From Christiangramia salexigens (GTDB lineage: Bacteria; Bacteroidota; Bacteroidia; Flavobacteriales; Flavobacteriaceae), in the NCBI RefSeq assembly GCF_001889005.1, contig NZ_CP018153.1, forward strand, positions 1,894,501 through 1,958,500: a stretch of 64,000 bases of DNA. Reading direction: 5' to 3'. Under the pieces are notes generated by a model. The model did not search any database. It had not been told where the DNA came from and saw nothing but the letters and a program-made list of their open reading frames with translations. Below are positions 23,772 to 31,930 of this stretch, one piece after another (the first letter of the stretch is position 1; every line of letters starts with the position of its first letter). A program made the translations under genes and the position numbers.

Positions 23772-24947
23772 ATGAAACCAGATCTTTTTCAGTCTCCTGA
23801 TTATTACAATCTTGACGAGCTTTTAAGCGACGAACATAAAATGGTGCGCGACGCTACCAGAGAATGGGTTAAGCGTGAAGTTTCCCCAATTATTGAAGAA
23901 GCGGCGCAGGAAGCTAAATTTCCAAAACAACTTATTAATGGTCTTGCCGAAATAGGCGCTTTTGGACCATATATACCTGAAGAATACGGAGGCGCCGGTC
24001 TTGACCAGATCTCTTACGGACTGATCATGCAGGAAATTGAACGCGGTGACAGCGGTATTCGCTCTACGGCTTCAGTTCAGTCCTCTTTGGTAATGTATCC
24101 CATATTTAAATACGGAACAGAAGAACAAAGAAAAAAATACCTGCCCAAATTGGCTTCCGGAGAAATGATAGGGTGCTTCGGATTAACAGAGCCCGATTTT
24201 GGTTCCAATCCGGGAGGGATGGTTACTAATTTTAAAGACAAAGGCGACCATTACCTTTTAAACGGAGCGAAAATGTGGATATCAAACTCACCATTTGCTG
24301 ATATCGCCATTGTATGGGCCAAAAATGAGGAAGGCAGAATACACGGATTAATAGTTGAGCGTGGAATGAAAGGACTTTCAACTCCCGAAACCCATAATAA
24401 ATGGTCCCTAAGAGCCAGTGCAACCGGAGAACTTATCTTCGATAATGTAAAAGTTCCTAAGGAAAACCTAATGCCAAACAAATCGGGACTTGGAGCTCCA
24501 TTAGGATGTCTTGACTCTGCTCGCTATGGTATCGCCTGGGGAGCAATTGGAGCTGCCATGGACTGTTATGATACAGCACTAAGATATGCTCAGGAACGCA
24601 TTCAATTCGACAAACCAATCGCCTCAAAACAGCTTCAGCAAAAGAAACTGGCAGAGATGATCACCGAGATCACAAAAGCGCAATTGATGGCATGGCGACT
24701 TGGAGTCTTAAGAAATGAAGGAAAAGCAACTTCGGCTCAAATATCCATGGCTAAAAGAAACAATGTGGAAATGGCTATTAAGATCGCCAGAGAAGCACGC
24801 CAGATCCTGGGAGGTATGGGTATTACCGGAGAATATAGCATTATGCGCCATATGATGAACCTGGAAAGTGTGATCACCTATGAAGGTACTCATGATATTC
24901 ACTTGCTAATTACCGGGATGGATATTACGGGGCATGCAGCTTTCTAA
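23772..24947 (+). CDS. gcdH: Acyl-CoA dehydrogenase, glutaryl-CoA dehydrogenase type
   Basis: A FAD flavoenzyme of 391 residues. Features typical of glutaryl-CoA dehydrogenase include RSTASVQSSLVMYPI (substrate-carboxylate pocket), GCFGLTEPDFGSNP (FAD site), the TYEGTHDIH motif with the catalytic base Glu371, and a C-terminal ITG. It would oxidise and decarboxylate glutaryl-CoA to crotonyl-CoA in lysine/tryptophan catabolism. This fits with the saccharopine dehydrogenase at 44525-45898. A hairpin with a T tract follows at 25046-25072. Confidence 0.85.
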   Translation: MKPDLFQSPDYYNLDELLSDEHKMVRDATREWVKREVSPIIEEAAQEAKFPKQLINGLAEIGAFGPYIPEEYGGAGLDQISYGLIMQEIERGDSGIRSTASVQSSLVMYPIFKYGTEEQRKKYLPKLASGEMIGCFGLTEPDFGSNPGGMVTNFKDKGDHYLLNGAKMWISNSPFADIAIVWAKNEEGRIHGLIVERGMKGLSTPETHNKWSLRASATGELIFDNVKVPKENLMPNKSGLGAPLGCLDSARYGIAWGAIGAAMDCYDTALRYAQERIQFDKPIASKQLQQKKLAEMITEITKAQLMAWRLGVLRNEGKATSAQISMAKRNNVEMAIKIAREARQILGGMGITGEYSIMRHMMNLESVITYEGTHDIHLLITGMDITGHAAF

Positions 24948-25296
24948 CCACTATGTCATAATTTGCAAAAAATAGAGATCTTTCGTTTTTAATAGCAAAG
25001 ATTAAAAATGACAATATATTACAAGAGATCAAAACAAGGGCAGCGTTTACAGCGATTGCCCTTTTTATATTTATCAAAACAGGCCTTTTTCAAGCCTTTT
25101 TTTGTTTTAGAAACAACTCCATCTACCAAGAGGTAATCTTTTGACCTATTTGAATAGAACACTATGATATTACTGGAAATCATATTATTAAGATAGCCAG
25201 ATTATCAAAAAACCTTAGTTAAACAAGCTTTAAAAAGCTTTTAAAGATTTTCATTTTCCTGTATCAGAATTTATCTTTGCAGGAAATATAATTATA
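24948..25296. other. Intergenic region with two terminator-like hairpins and a promoter
   Basis: No gene is seen. Around 25046-25072 AAGGGCA and TGCCCTT pair around a short loop and run into T residues, a likely terminator of gcdH. Around 25080-25108 AGGC-ctttttcaa-GCCT plus a T tract repeats the pattern. Just before the DUF3050 gene TATCTTTG (25272-25279) fits the -7 consensus, 17 bases ahead of the start codon. Confidence 0.6.
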
Positions 25297-26082
25297 ATGA
25301 TAAAAGAGATAAACGAAAGTTTAAAGCCTCTAACCAACCAGTTAATTAATCATTCATTATATCAAAAAATCAATACTCCGGAGCAACTTCAAATCTTCAT
25401 GGAGCATCACGTCTTTGCAGTATGGGATTTCATGTCCCTTTTAACCGCATTGCAGGAGAGATTGACGAAAACCACGAATCCATGGTTGCCGATTGGAAAT
25501 CCGGAAACGCGCTACCTTATTAATGAGATCGTACTTGCCGAAGAAACCGACATCAATATTAACAATCAGCGGCAGAGCCATTTTGAAATGTATCTGGACG
25601 CGATGTCTGCTGCCGGAGCTGAAAAAAAGAAGATCGAAGATTTTCTAATGCAGGTTACTCATGGGACAGATATTTTTTTGATCATTGCCGCAAGCAAATT
25701 ACCTGTGAGCATTAAGCAGTTCCTGAAAAACACTTTTGAGGTGGTATATAGTGGTGAGCCTCATAAGATCGCAGCGGCATTCACTTTTGGACGAGAAGGA
25801 TTGATCCCGGATATGTTCTCCTCTATTATTGGAAAGATCCAGAAGAACTTTCCTGAAGACGATCTAAGCCTCTTTAAATACTATTTTGACCGACATATTG
25901 AGTTGGATGGAGATGAACATGGTCCCATGGCTTTTAGAATGGTAGAAGAGCTTTGTGGAAACGATGAGAGAAAATGGGCTGAAGCTAAAGCAACATCAGA
26001 AACTGCACTTAGAAGCCGAATTGAGCTTTGGGATGGAATTGAGTCAGAGATCTTGAAAAAAGCAGATAAGCAATATGCTTAG
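25297..26082 (+). CDS. DUF3050 protein, probable haem-oxygenase-like diiron protein
   Basis: A 261-residue, all-helical soluble protein. It carries MEHHVFAVWDFM (Glu36, His37), NEIVLAEETD (Glu77, Glu82/83), FGREGLIPDMF (Glu167) and the ligand-rich RHIELDGDEHGP (His200, Asp204, His208). These residues are spaced like the metal ligands of haem-oxygenase-like diiron oxidases, so a diiron oxygenase or oxidase activity is likely. The substrate is unknown. Expressed from its own promoter; a terminator at 26101-26136 separates it from the convergent ferredoxin operon. Confidence 0.8.
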   Translation: MIKEINESLKPLTNQLINHSLYQKINTPEQLQIFMEHHVFAVWDFMSLLTALQERLTKTTNPWLPIGNPETRYLINEIVLAEETDININNQRQSHFEMYLDAMSAAGAEKKKIEDFLMQVTHGTDIFLIIAASKLPVSIKQFLKNTFEVVYSGEPHKIAAAFTFGREGLIPDMFSSIIGKIQKNFPEDDLSLFKYYFDRHIELDGDEHGPMAFRMVEELCGNDERKWAEAKATSETALRSRIELWDGIESEILKKADKQYA

Positions 26083-26100
26083 AATAAAACAAACCTAAAT

Positions 26101-26136
26101 AAAAAATCCTGAACCGATGGTTCAGGATTTTTTTTT
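26101..26136. terminator. Bidirectional terminator between DUF3050 and the ferredoxin operon
   Basis: An 11-bp perfect stem AATCCTGAACC (26105-26115) / GGTTCAGGATT (26119-26129) with a GAT loop. A's lie on the left and T's to 26136 on the right, so it serves both convergent transcripts. Confidence 0.92.
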
Positions 26137-26139
26137 GAT

Positions 26140-26475
26140 TTATTCTGATGCCGGAGCGATCTTTACTTCCAGACCCTCCAGGTCTTCAGTGATCGGAATC
26201 TGACAGCTTAATCGGCTATTGTCTTCAACAAAAAATGCCTGATCCAGCATATCTTCCTCCTCGTAGCTTTTCTCGGGAAGCATATGTTCAAAGTTATGTA
26301 TATAGCACTGGCAGGAAGCACACATCGCCATCCCTCCGCAAATACCAATAGTTCCTTCAGGAGCCAGCTCATAAGAACGGATCACCTCCATAAGGTTCAT
26401 ATTCATATCTGTCGGGGCATCGATGGTATGCGCTTCACCCTCTCTGTCTATAATGGTAATCTTTACGTCCGCCAT
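26140..26475 (-). CDS. [2Fe-2S] ferredoxin, adrenodoxin type
   Basis: An electron carrier of 111 residues. The four iron ligands have vertebrate/putidaredoxin-type spacing: Cys46, Cys52, Cys55 and Cys91 (C-x5-C-x2-C-x35-C; GICGGMAMCASC and RLSCQIP). It is the last gene of the mrp-nfu-reductase-ferredoxin operon; the start codon overlaps the reductase stop by one base, so the reductase is its probable electron donor. Confidence 0.93.
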   Translation of the reverse strand: MADVKITIIDREGEAHTIDAPTDMNMNLMEVIRSYELAPEGTIGICGGMAMCASCQCYIHNFEHMLPEKSYEEEDMLDQAFFVEDNSRLSCQIPITEDLEGLEVKIAPASE

Positions 26476-27536
26476 TAATTTATGCTTTTTACTACTTCTC
26501 TTTTTGCTTCTTTTTTACTTCCGTCAAATCCACTTACCCCACTTACAGTGGTATATTTCATCACGTATTTTTTATCAGGATTAATACGCTGATACGCACT
26601 TTGACACATAATGGCCGCTTCATGGAAACCACAAAGAATAAGCTTTAATTTACCCTTATAGGTATTCACATCACCAATAGCATAAATACCGGGTATATTG
26701 GTTTGATAATCGTAAGTATTATCAACTTTAATCGCGTTCTTTTCAATCTCCAGACCCCAATTGGCAATTGGACCAAGTTTTGGAGAAAGCCCGAACAGAG
26801 GTATAAAATTATCGGTCTCTTTAAACTCTTCACCTCTAGCCTCATCTTTATGCCTTATCATTACAGCATCCAGCTTATCCTCACCTTTCAGGTCTACTAC
26901 CTCAGCGTCTGTAATAAGATTGATCTTACCAACCTTAGAAAGCTCTTCAACTTTTTCTACCGAATCCAGGGCGCCACGGAAATCTTTCCTTCTGTGAACC
27001 AGAGATACTTCTTTAGCCACGTCTGCAAGATATATACTCCAGTCCAGAGCAGAATCACCCCCTCCGGCTACCACCACACGTTTATCACGGTAAACCTCAG
27101 GATCGCGAATTATATAGGCTACACCCTTATCCTCAAAATCCTGAATACCAGGAATAGGTGGTTTTCTTGGCTCAAAACTACCAAGGCCACCCGCAATAAC
27201 AACAACAGGAGCATGATGCTTAGTTCCCTTACTGGTAGTTACTATAAAACTTCCATCCTCTTGCTTATCTATGGTTTCTGCCCTTTCCCCGAGTGTGAAT
27301 CCAGGCTCAAAAGGCTTGATTTGTTCCATAAGATTATCTACAAGGTCTCCTGCCAAAACTTCGGGGAAACCTGGGATATCATAGATAGGTTTTTTAGGAT
27401 ATATCTCTGAGCATTGCCCTCCCGGTTGAGGAAGTGCATCTATCAGATGACATTTAAGTTTTAATAATCCCGCTTCAAATACGGCGAAAAGGCCGGTAGG
27501 CCCTGCACCAATAATAAGTATATCAGTTTTAATCAT
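26475..27536 (-). CDS. NAD(P)/FAD-dependent oxidoreductase, thioredoxin-reductase-like (probable ferredoxin reductase)
   Basis: A flavoprotein of 353 residues with two Rossmann motifs: GAGPTGLFAVFEAG (about residues 8-21, FAD) and VVAGGGDSALDWSIYLA (about 150-165, NAD(P)H), and the FAD-binding GIYAIGDVNTY near the C-terminus. The redox CxxC of thioredoxin reductase is missing, as in YumC-type ferredoxin-NADP reductases. Its ferredoxin partner gene overlaps it. Role: electron delivery from NAD(P)H to ferredoxin. Confidence 0.88.
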   Translation of the reverse strand: MIKTDILIIGAGPTGLFAVFEAGLLKLKCHLIDALPQPGGQCSEIYPKKPIYDIPGFPEVLAGDLVDNLMEQIKPFEPGFTLGERAETIDKQEDGSFIVTTSKGTKHHAPVVVIAGGLGSFEPRKPPIPGIQDFEDKGVAYIIRDPEVYRDKRVVVAGGGDSALDWSIYLADVAKEVSLVHRRKDFRGALDSVEKVEELSKVGKINLITDAEVVDLKGEDKLDAVMIRHKDEARGEEFKETDNFIPLFGLSPKLGPIANWGLEIEKNAIKVDNTYDYQTNIPGIYAIGDVNTYKGKLKLILCGFHEAAIMCQSAYQRINPDKKYVMKYTTVSGVSGFDGSKKEAKREVVKSIN

Positions 27537-27564
27537 GAATTAGTTCATTAGAGATAAGGCAAGC

Positions 27565-27807
27565 CTATTTTTCAACATTTACCACCTTTTCAATTTGTGG
27601 TACATATTTTTTAATAGTCATCTCCACCCCGCTTTTTAAAGTCATCTGGTTAACCGTGCATCCTACACAGGCACCCTCAAGCTGAACCTTTACAAGGCGA
27701 TCATCCTCTATAGAAACCAGGGAAATGTTCCCACCATCGCTTTCCAGGAAAGGGCGAATCTCGGCTAAGGCCTTTTCAACATTGAATTTTACTTCTTCGC
27801 TTGTCAT
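27565..27807 (-). CDS. nfu: NifU C-terminal (Nfu) domain iron-sulfur carrier
   Basis: An 80-residue stand-alone Nfu domain. The CxxC motif (Cys47 and Cys50 in GACVGCTVNQMTLKSG) bridges a labile Fe-S cluster between two subunits. LESDGGNISLV is the family opening. Nfu delivers [4Fe-4S] clusters to apoproteins. It immediately follows mrp (no gap), consistent with Fe-S trafficking. Confidence 0.92.
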   Translation of the reverse strand: MTSEEVKFNVEKALAEIRPFLESDGGNISLVSIEDDRLVKVQLEGACVGCTVNQMTLKSGVEMTIKKYVPQIEKVVNVEK

Positions 27808-28941
27808 TTATTTCTTTTTAACCGCGCTACACCCAGCCATGGTTGTGATCTTAATGGCTTCTGTTGGAGGCAGATGTTTATTTCTATTTACAGTTTCCTG
27901 CACCATATTTCTTGTAATATCTTCAAAAGCTGCTTCCAGCGGTGTTGCTGTTTGAAGTGCTGCCGGTCTTCCAATATCGCCCGATTCTCTTAAGCTTTGT
28001 ACCAATGGGATTTCACCAAGGAATGGAACTTTAAGATCCTGCGAAAGGTTTCTTGCGCCTTCCTGTCCGAAGATATAATATTTGTTTTCAGGTAATTCCT
28101 CAGGTGTGAAATAGGCCATATTCTCTATGATTCCCAAAACAGGAACATTTATACTTTCCTGCTGGAACATAGCGACACCTTTTTTAGCATCGGCTAATGC
28201 CACATTTTGTGGTGTACTTACGATAACTGAACCTGTAATAGGCAGAGATTGCATTATAGACAGGTGAATATCACCCGTTCCCGGAGGAAGATCTATCAAT
28301 AAGAAATCCAGCTCTCCCCAGGCAGCATCAAAGATCATTTGATTAAGCGCCTTTGCAGCCATCGGTCCTCTCCATACCACAGCCTGATTAGGCTTGGTGA
28401 AAAATCCTATAGACAGTACTTTAACACCATAATTCTCTACCGGCTTCATTTTAGATTTACCATCTACAGTTACCGAAAGAGGTCTTTCAGCCTCAACATC
28501 GAACATGATTGGAACAGATGGTCCATATATATCGGCATCAAGAATACCTACCTTAAAGCCCATCTTAGACAAGGTAACCGCCAGGTTGGCCGTCACTGTA
28601 GATTTACCCACGCCTCCTTTACCAGATGCAACAGCAATAATATTATTGATACCCGGAATTTGCTTTCCTTTTATCTCAGGCTTTTTTTCTGAGGCCTGCA
28701 CTTTGATATTTACTTTAACCTTGGCTTTTTCATAAACCTTTTCATGGATAGCTTTCATCACATCCACTTCGGCACGTTTCTTAATATGAAGGGCCGGAGT
28801 ACTTAACACAAGGTCTACAACCACTTCATCTCCAAAGGTCATTACATTTTGCACTGCACCACTCTCCACCATATTGCTACCTTCTCCTGCTACCGTGATG
28901 CTTTCCAGTGCCTGTAAAATTTCTTTTCTGTTCAATTTCAT
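27808..28941 (-). CDS. mrp: Mrp/ApbC/NBP35-family ATPase, iron-sulfur carrier
   Basis: A 377-residue protein with an N-terminal MIP18/DUF59-like domain (about residues 1-90) and a ParA-type P-loop ATPase (SGKGGVGKST at 106-115, then DADIYGPS and DLPPGTGD). It uses ATP to load Fe-S clusters on target proteins. The segment where most members have the cluster-binding CxxC (after IIENMAYF) reads TPEELPENKYYIFG with no cysteine. The ATG at 28941 is chosen over the one at 28974 because the protein aligns from MKLNRKEIL. Nfu follows directly. Confidence 0.92.
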   Translation of the reverse strand: MKLNRKEILQALESITVAGEGSNMVESGAVQNVMTFGDEVVVDLVLSTPALHIKKRAEVDVMKAIHEKVYEKAKVKVNIKVQASEKKPEIKGKQIPGINNIIAVASGKGGVGKSTVTANLAVTLSKMGFKVGILDADIYGPSVPIMFDVEAERPLSVTVDGKSKMKPVENYGVKVLSIGFFTKPNQAVVWRGPMAAKALNQMIFDAAWGELDFLLIDLPPGTGDIHLSIMQSLPITGSVIVSTPQNVALADAKKGVAMFQQESINVPVLGIIENMAYFTPEELPENKYYIFGQEGARNLSQDLKVPFLGEIPLVQSLRESGDIGRPAALQTATPLEAAFEDITRNMVQETVNRNKHLPPTEAIKITTMAGCSAVKKK

Positions 28942-29068
28942 CTCTTCCTGTTTATCTGTTTTTCTGACTACCAATAACTTATGATTCTTTCAAAAAAGGC
29001 AAAGAACGAAAAGTAAAAAAGTCAGTATCTAATCAGATTTCTTAGCTTATATAGATTGATTCTAAATG

Positions 29069-29076
29069 CAAATATA
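29069..29076 (-). promoter_or_regulatory. Candidate -7 element of the mrp operon
   Basis: TATATTTG on the minus strand fits TAnnTTTG. It would give a leader of about 120 bases before mrp. No matching -33 element is evident. Confidence 0.35.
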
Positions 29077-29163
29077 GGTTGAAAAGCTAAGAATACGAAG
29101 TATTTATAGATTTTAGATTTATGCCGAAATAACCGAAAATTATAGTGAAAAGACTGGTATAAA

Positions 29164-29496
29164 TCAGGAAAGCTCCTGAACCGGATCCCAGAAAAGATCC
29201 TTGAAATTCTCAACCTGTAAGCCCTCGACCTTGACATTTTCTGCTTCTAGTAATTGTTTCATGGCATCACTCCCTCCAAAATGATGTTTCCCGGTAAGAA
29301 CTCCATTACGATTTACTACGCGATGCGCCGGGACATCTTCTAAGTTATGAGACGCATTCATTGCCCATCCAACCATTCGAGCACTTCTGGCTGCTCCAAG
29401 ATATTTGGCGATAGCTCCATAGGAGGTCACTCTGCCATATGGGATCTTTCGACAAACTTCATATACTCTTTCAAAAAATCCCTGATTATCGGACAT
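29164..29496 (-). CDS. Alkyltransferase-like protein (ATL), MGMT/Ogt fold without catalytic Cys
   Basis: A 110-residue protein of the O6-alkylguanine-DNA alkyltransferase fold. The helix-turn-helix part (YGRVTSYGAIAKYLG, ARSARMVGWAMNAS) is intact. The active-site motif that is PCHRV in repair enzymes is PAHRV (residues 56-60), so the acceptor Cys is replaced by Ala57. Such proteins (E. coli YbaZ-type eATL) bind O6-alkylguanine without transferring the alkyl group and hand the lesion to nucleotide excision repair. It abuts the LysE gene with a one-base gap. Confidence 0.92.
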   Translation of the reverse strand: MSDNQGFFERVYEVCRKIPYGRVTSYGAIAKYLGAARSARMVGWAMNASHNLEDVPAHRVVNRNGVLTGKHHFGGSDAMKQLLEAENVKVEGLQVENFKDLFWDPVQELS

Positions 29497-29497
29497 C

Positions 29498-30121
29498 TTA
29501 AAAATTATACATTCTAATAAGGGTGATCACTATAAGAATAAGCATAAGTCCGGCCATGAAGTAATTGGAGTACTTCGCAAAGGACTCGACTTTCTCTTCG
29601 ATCTTAGCAAAAGAGAATACATATAAATAAAGTGTAGTAAAACTTCCCAGACAAGCAGCAAGAGCAAATGCTATACTTACAGACCAGTCATAGGTCATTT
29701 CATGATTTACGTTCATCGCACCGGCAATGGCCACAAAATAAGGTATAGGAAATACATTCAGTACAGCAACGAGCATACCCTTAAGGATACTATTTGCATT
29801 TGCTTTCTTAGCAGATGGCCGGATTGCCTTTTTACTTTTCGCTTTTATAAAAAAATAAATCCCAAGAATTATAAAAATCACTAAGCCTGCTCGAAGAAAA
29901 ATTCGCCGAACCAGAGGATGATCAAAAATATATTTTGCGAGCAATACAGCGATCAAAGCCTGGATAAGAACAACAAGTGCTGCTCCAACGGCGACATAGA
30001 TTCCGTTCTTTTTACCCCGCTCTACGCAGGTTTTTGCCACCGTCATATTGACCAGCCCCGGAGGAATCACACCAAGGAATGCCGCAAAATAAGTTATGAG
30101 GAAAAGTTTTGTTTCTTCCAA
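29498..30121 (-). CDS. LysE family amino acid exporter
   Basis: A 207-residue inner-membrane protein with about six hydrophobic segments and the family motif GVIPPGLVNMTVAK in the first loop. LysE/RhtB exporters remove amino acids or derivatives using the proton gradient. The substrate cannot be told from the sequence. It sits between trmB and the ATL gene in one minus-strand block. Confidence 0.85.
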   Translation of the reverse strand: MEETKLFLITYFAAFLGVIPPGLVNMTVAKTCVERGKKNGIYVAVGAALVVLIQALIAVLLAKYIFDHPLVRRIFLRAGLVIFIILGIYFFIKAKSKKAIRPSAKKANANSILKGMLVAVLNVFPIPYFVAIAGAMNVNHEMTYDWSVSIAFALAACLGSFTTLYLYVFSFAKIEEKVESFAKYSNYFMAGLMLILIVITLIRMYNF

Positions 30122-30127
30122 TATCCC

Positions 30128-30802
30128 TTAATTAATCTTGAACTGAATATAAGTAATAGGTTTACCTTTTTCAAGATACTGTTTTTCGTAAAATGTCTGT
30201 ATCCCGGTCACCTCTTTTGGCGAATATTCATTGCTATAAATATCGTGATGCGCATAAAGCACCTCATGTCCGGCGCCATGCAACAGACCTAAAGTATAGC
30301 CATGCATGAATTCTGAATCGGTTTTAAGATGCATTAAACCATCTTCATTCAGAATCGTTTTATACTTTCTTAGAAAATCTGAATTCGTAAGTCGGTGCTT
30401 GGTTCTCTTATACTTTATCTGCGGATCTGGAAAAGTGATCCATATCTCACTCACCTCACCCTGAGTAAAAACACCTTCTATAAGCTCTATCTGAGTCCTT
30501 ACAAAAGCAACATTTTCGAGGCCTTCTTCCAAAGCTGTTTTCGCTCCTCGCCAGAATCTGGCTCCTTTGATATCTACTCCAATAAAATTCTTTTCCGGAT
30601 ACTTCCTTGCGAGTTCCACGGTATATTCACCTTTTCCACAACCAAGTTCCAGTACAATTGGATTATCGTTATTAAAGAATTCCCGACTCCATTCTCCTTT
30701 TAATTCAAATGAATCGTCCAGTAATTCCTCTCTTGAAGGTTGAATTACATTTTCAAACTTTTCGTTTTCCCTAAAGCGCTTGAGTTTATTCTTGCTTCCC
30801 AC
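30128..30802 (-). CDS. trmB: tRNA (guanine-N7)-methyltransferase
   Basis: An SAM-dependent enzyme of 224 residues that makes m7G46 in tRNA. The SAM loop LELGCGKGEYTVELA is at residues 51-65, FIGVDIKGARFWRGAK follows, and the TrmB signature TFPDPQIKYKRTKHRL is at about 123-138. The gene is divergent from the glycosyltransferase at 30869 and leads the trmB-lysE-ATL block. Confidence 0.93.
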   Translation of the reverse strand: MGSKNKLKRFRENEKFENVIQPSREELLDDSFELKGEWSREFFNNDNPIVLELGCGKGEYTVELARKYPEKNFIGVDIKGARFWRGAKTALEEGLENVAFVRTQIELIEGVFTQGEVSEIWITFPDPQIKYKRTKHRLTNSDFLRKYKTILNEDGLMHLKTDSEFMHGYTLGLLHGAGHEVLYAHHDIYSNEYSPKEVTGIQTFYEKQYLEKGKPITYIQFKIN

Positions 30803-30868
30803 TAAAAAATTGATATTTTGGTAAAATTAAATAAAATAGACCACCTGCCGGTAAGATATGATCGTATT

Positions 30869-31930
30869 ATGACAAAGAAAAGGATTTTGGTGGCCCCATT
30901 GAACTGGGGATTGGGACATGCCACCAGATGCATCCCGATCATTAATGAACTTCAAAGAAGTGGTTTTGAAACACTTATAGCTTCAGACGGAGCCGCCCTC
31001 GAACTTCTGAAAAAAGAGTTCCCGGATTTAATTCATTTTGAACTTCCTTCCTATAATATTCAGTATTCCAGAAAAGCAACTTTTCTCAAATGGAAAATAA
31101 TGAGACAATTACCTCATCTCTATAAAACAATCCAGGCTGAAAAAAAGAGGACTGAAGTACTGGTAGAAAAACATTCAATTACCGGTATTATTTCAGATAA
31201 CCGACTGGGGGTAAGAAGTAAAAACTTAAATAAGAATATCTATATCACGCATCAACTAAATGTTCTGAATGGTATATTCACAAATATAAGCAGCTACCTA
31301 CACCAGAGATATATTCAAAATTTTGATCAATGCTGGGTACCTGACCTTGAAGGTGAAATTAATTTAAGCGGAAAGTTGGGACACCCGGCAACGAAACCTG
31401 AAAATTTAAGATATACAGGAGTTTTAAGCAGGCTAAGGAAGAAAGCTGTACCAGTCAAGTATGATTTCCTGATCATTTTAAGCGGACCGGAACCTCAGCG
31501 AGGTATTCTGGAAGAAATTCTTTTGAAGGAGTTTCAACATTCAGATCATAAAATTCTTTTTATAAGAGGTGTGATCAATGATGAAGTTCTAAACACTGTA
31601 AACCCCAATATTGATATCAGAAACTATATGTTCGGGAGTGATCTTGAGGAAGCCTTTAATGGAAGTAAACACATTATTTCAAGATCGGGATACACCAGTT
31701 TGATGGATATGGCCGAAATGGATAAGAAAGCTTTTTTAATCCCTACACCCGGACAGCCAGAACAGACCTACCTGGCTAAAAGGCTTGAAAAGTTAAATAT
31801 TGCTCCTTATTGTATGCAGGAAGATTTTAAACTTGATAAGTTAAAGGTGATCTCACATTACAAGGGTCTAGGAGGTTTTGGTGGACAAAGGATCAACAGC
31901 ACTCTCTTTACTTTTTTCGAGGGTGAATGA
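30869..31930 (+). CDS. Glycosyltransferase, MurG/family 28-like
   Basis: A 353-residue protein with the N-terminal GT-B motif LNWGLGHATRCIPI and the C-terminal donor-binding region ISRSGYTSLMDMAEMDKKAFLIPTPGQPEQ as in MurG-like enzymes. I start at ATG 30869; the frame is open 17 codons upstream, but those residues do not fit the fold. The acceptor is unknown; it resembles Bacteroidota proteins annotated as UDP-GlcNAc transferases. The last 63 bases overlap the end of the convergent histidine kinase gene. Confidence 0.75.
   Translation: MTKKRILVAPLNWGLGHATRCIPIINELQRSGFETLIASDGAALELLKKEFPDLIHFELPSYNIQYSRKATFLKWKIMRQLPHLYKTIQAEKKRTEVLVEKHSITGIISDNRLGVRSKNLNKNIYITHQLNVLNGIFTNISSYLHQRYIQNFDQCWVPDLEGEINLSGKLGHPATKPENLRYTGVLSRLRKKAVPVKYDFLIILSGPEPQRGILEEILLKEFQHSDHKILFIRGVINDEVLNTVNPNIDIRNYMFGSDLEEAFNGSKHIISRSGYTSLMDMAEMDKKAFLIPTPGQPEQTYLAKRLEKLNIAPYCMQEDFKLDKLKVISHYKGLGGFGGQRINSTLFTFFEGE

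Noticed and set aside
26703..27410. A 235-codon open frame on the plus strand
   Set aside because: It is antisense to the ferredoxin reductase gene; the translation is rich in Ile, Phe, Tyr and Cys with no motif, so it is a shadow of the real gene.
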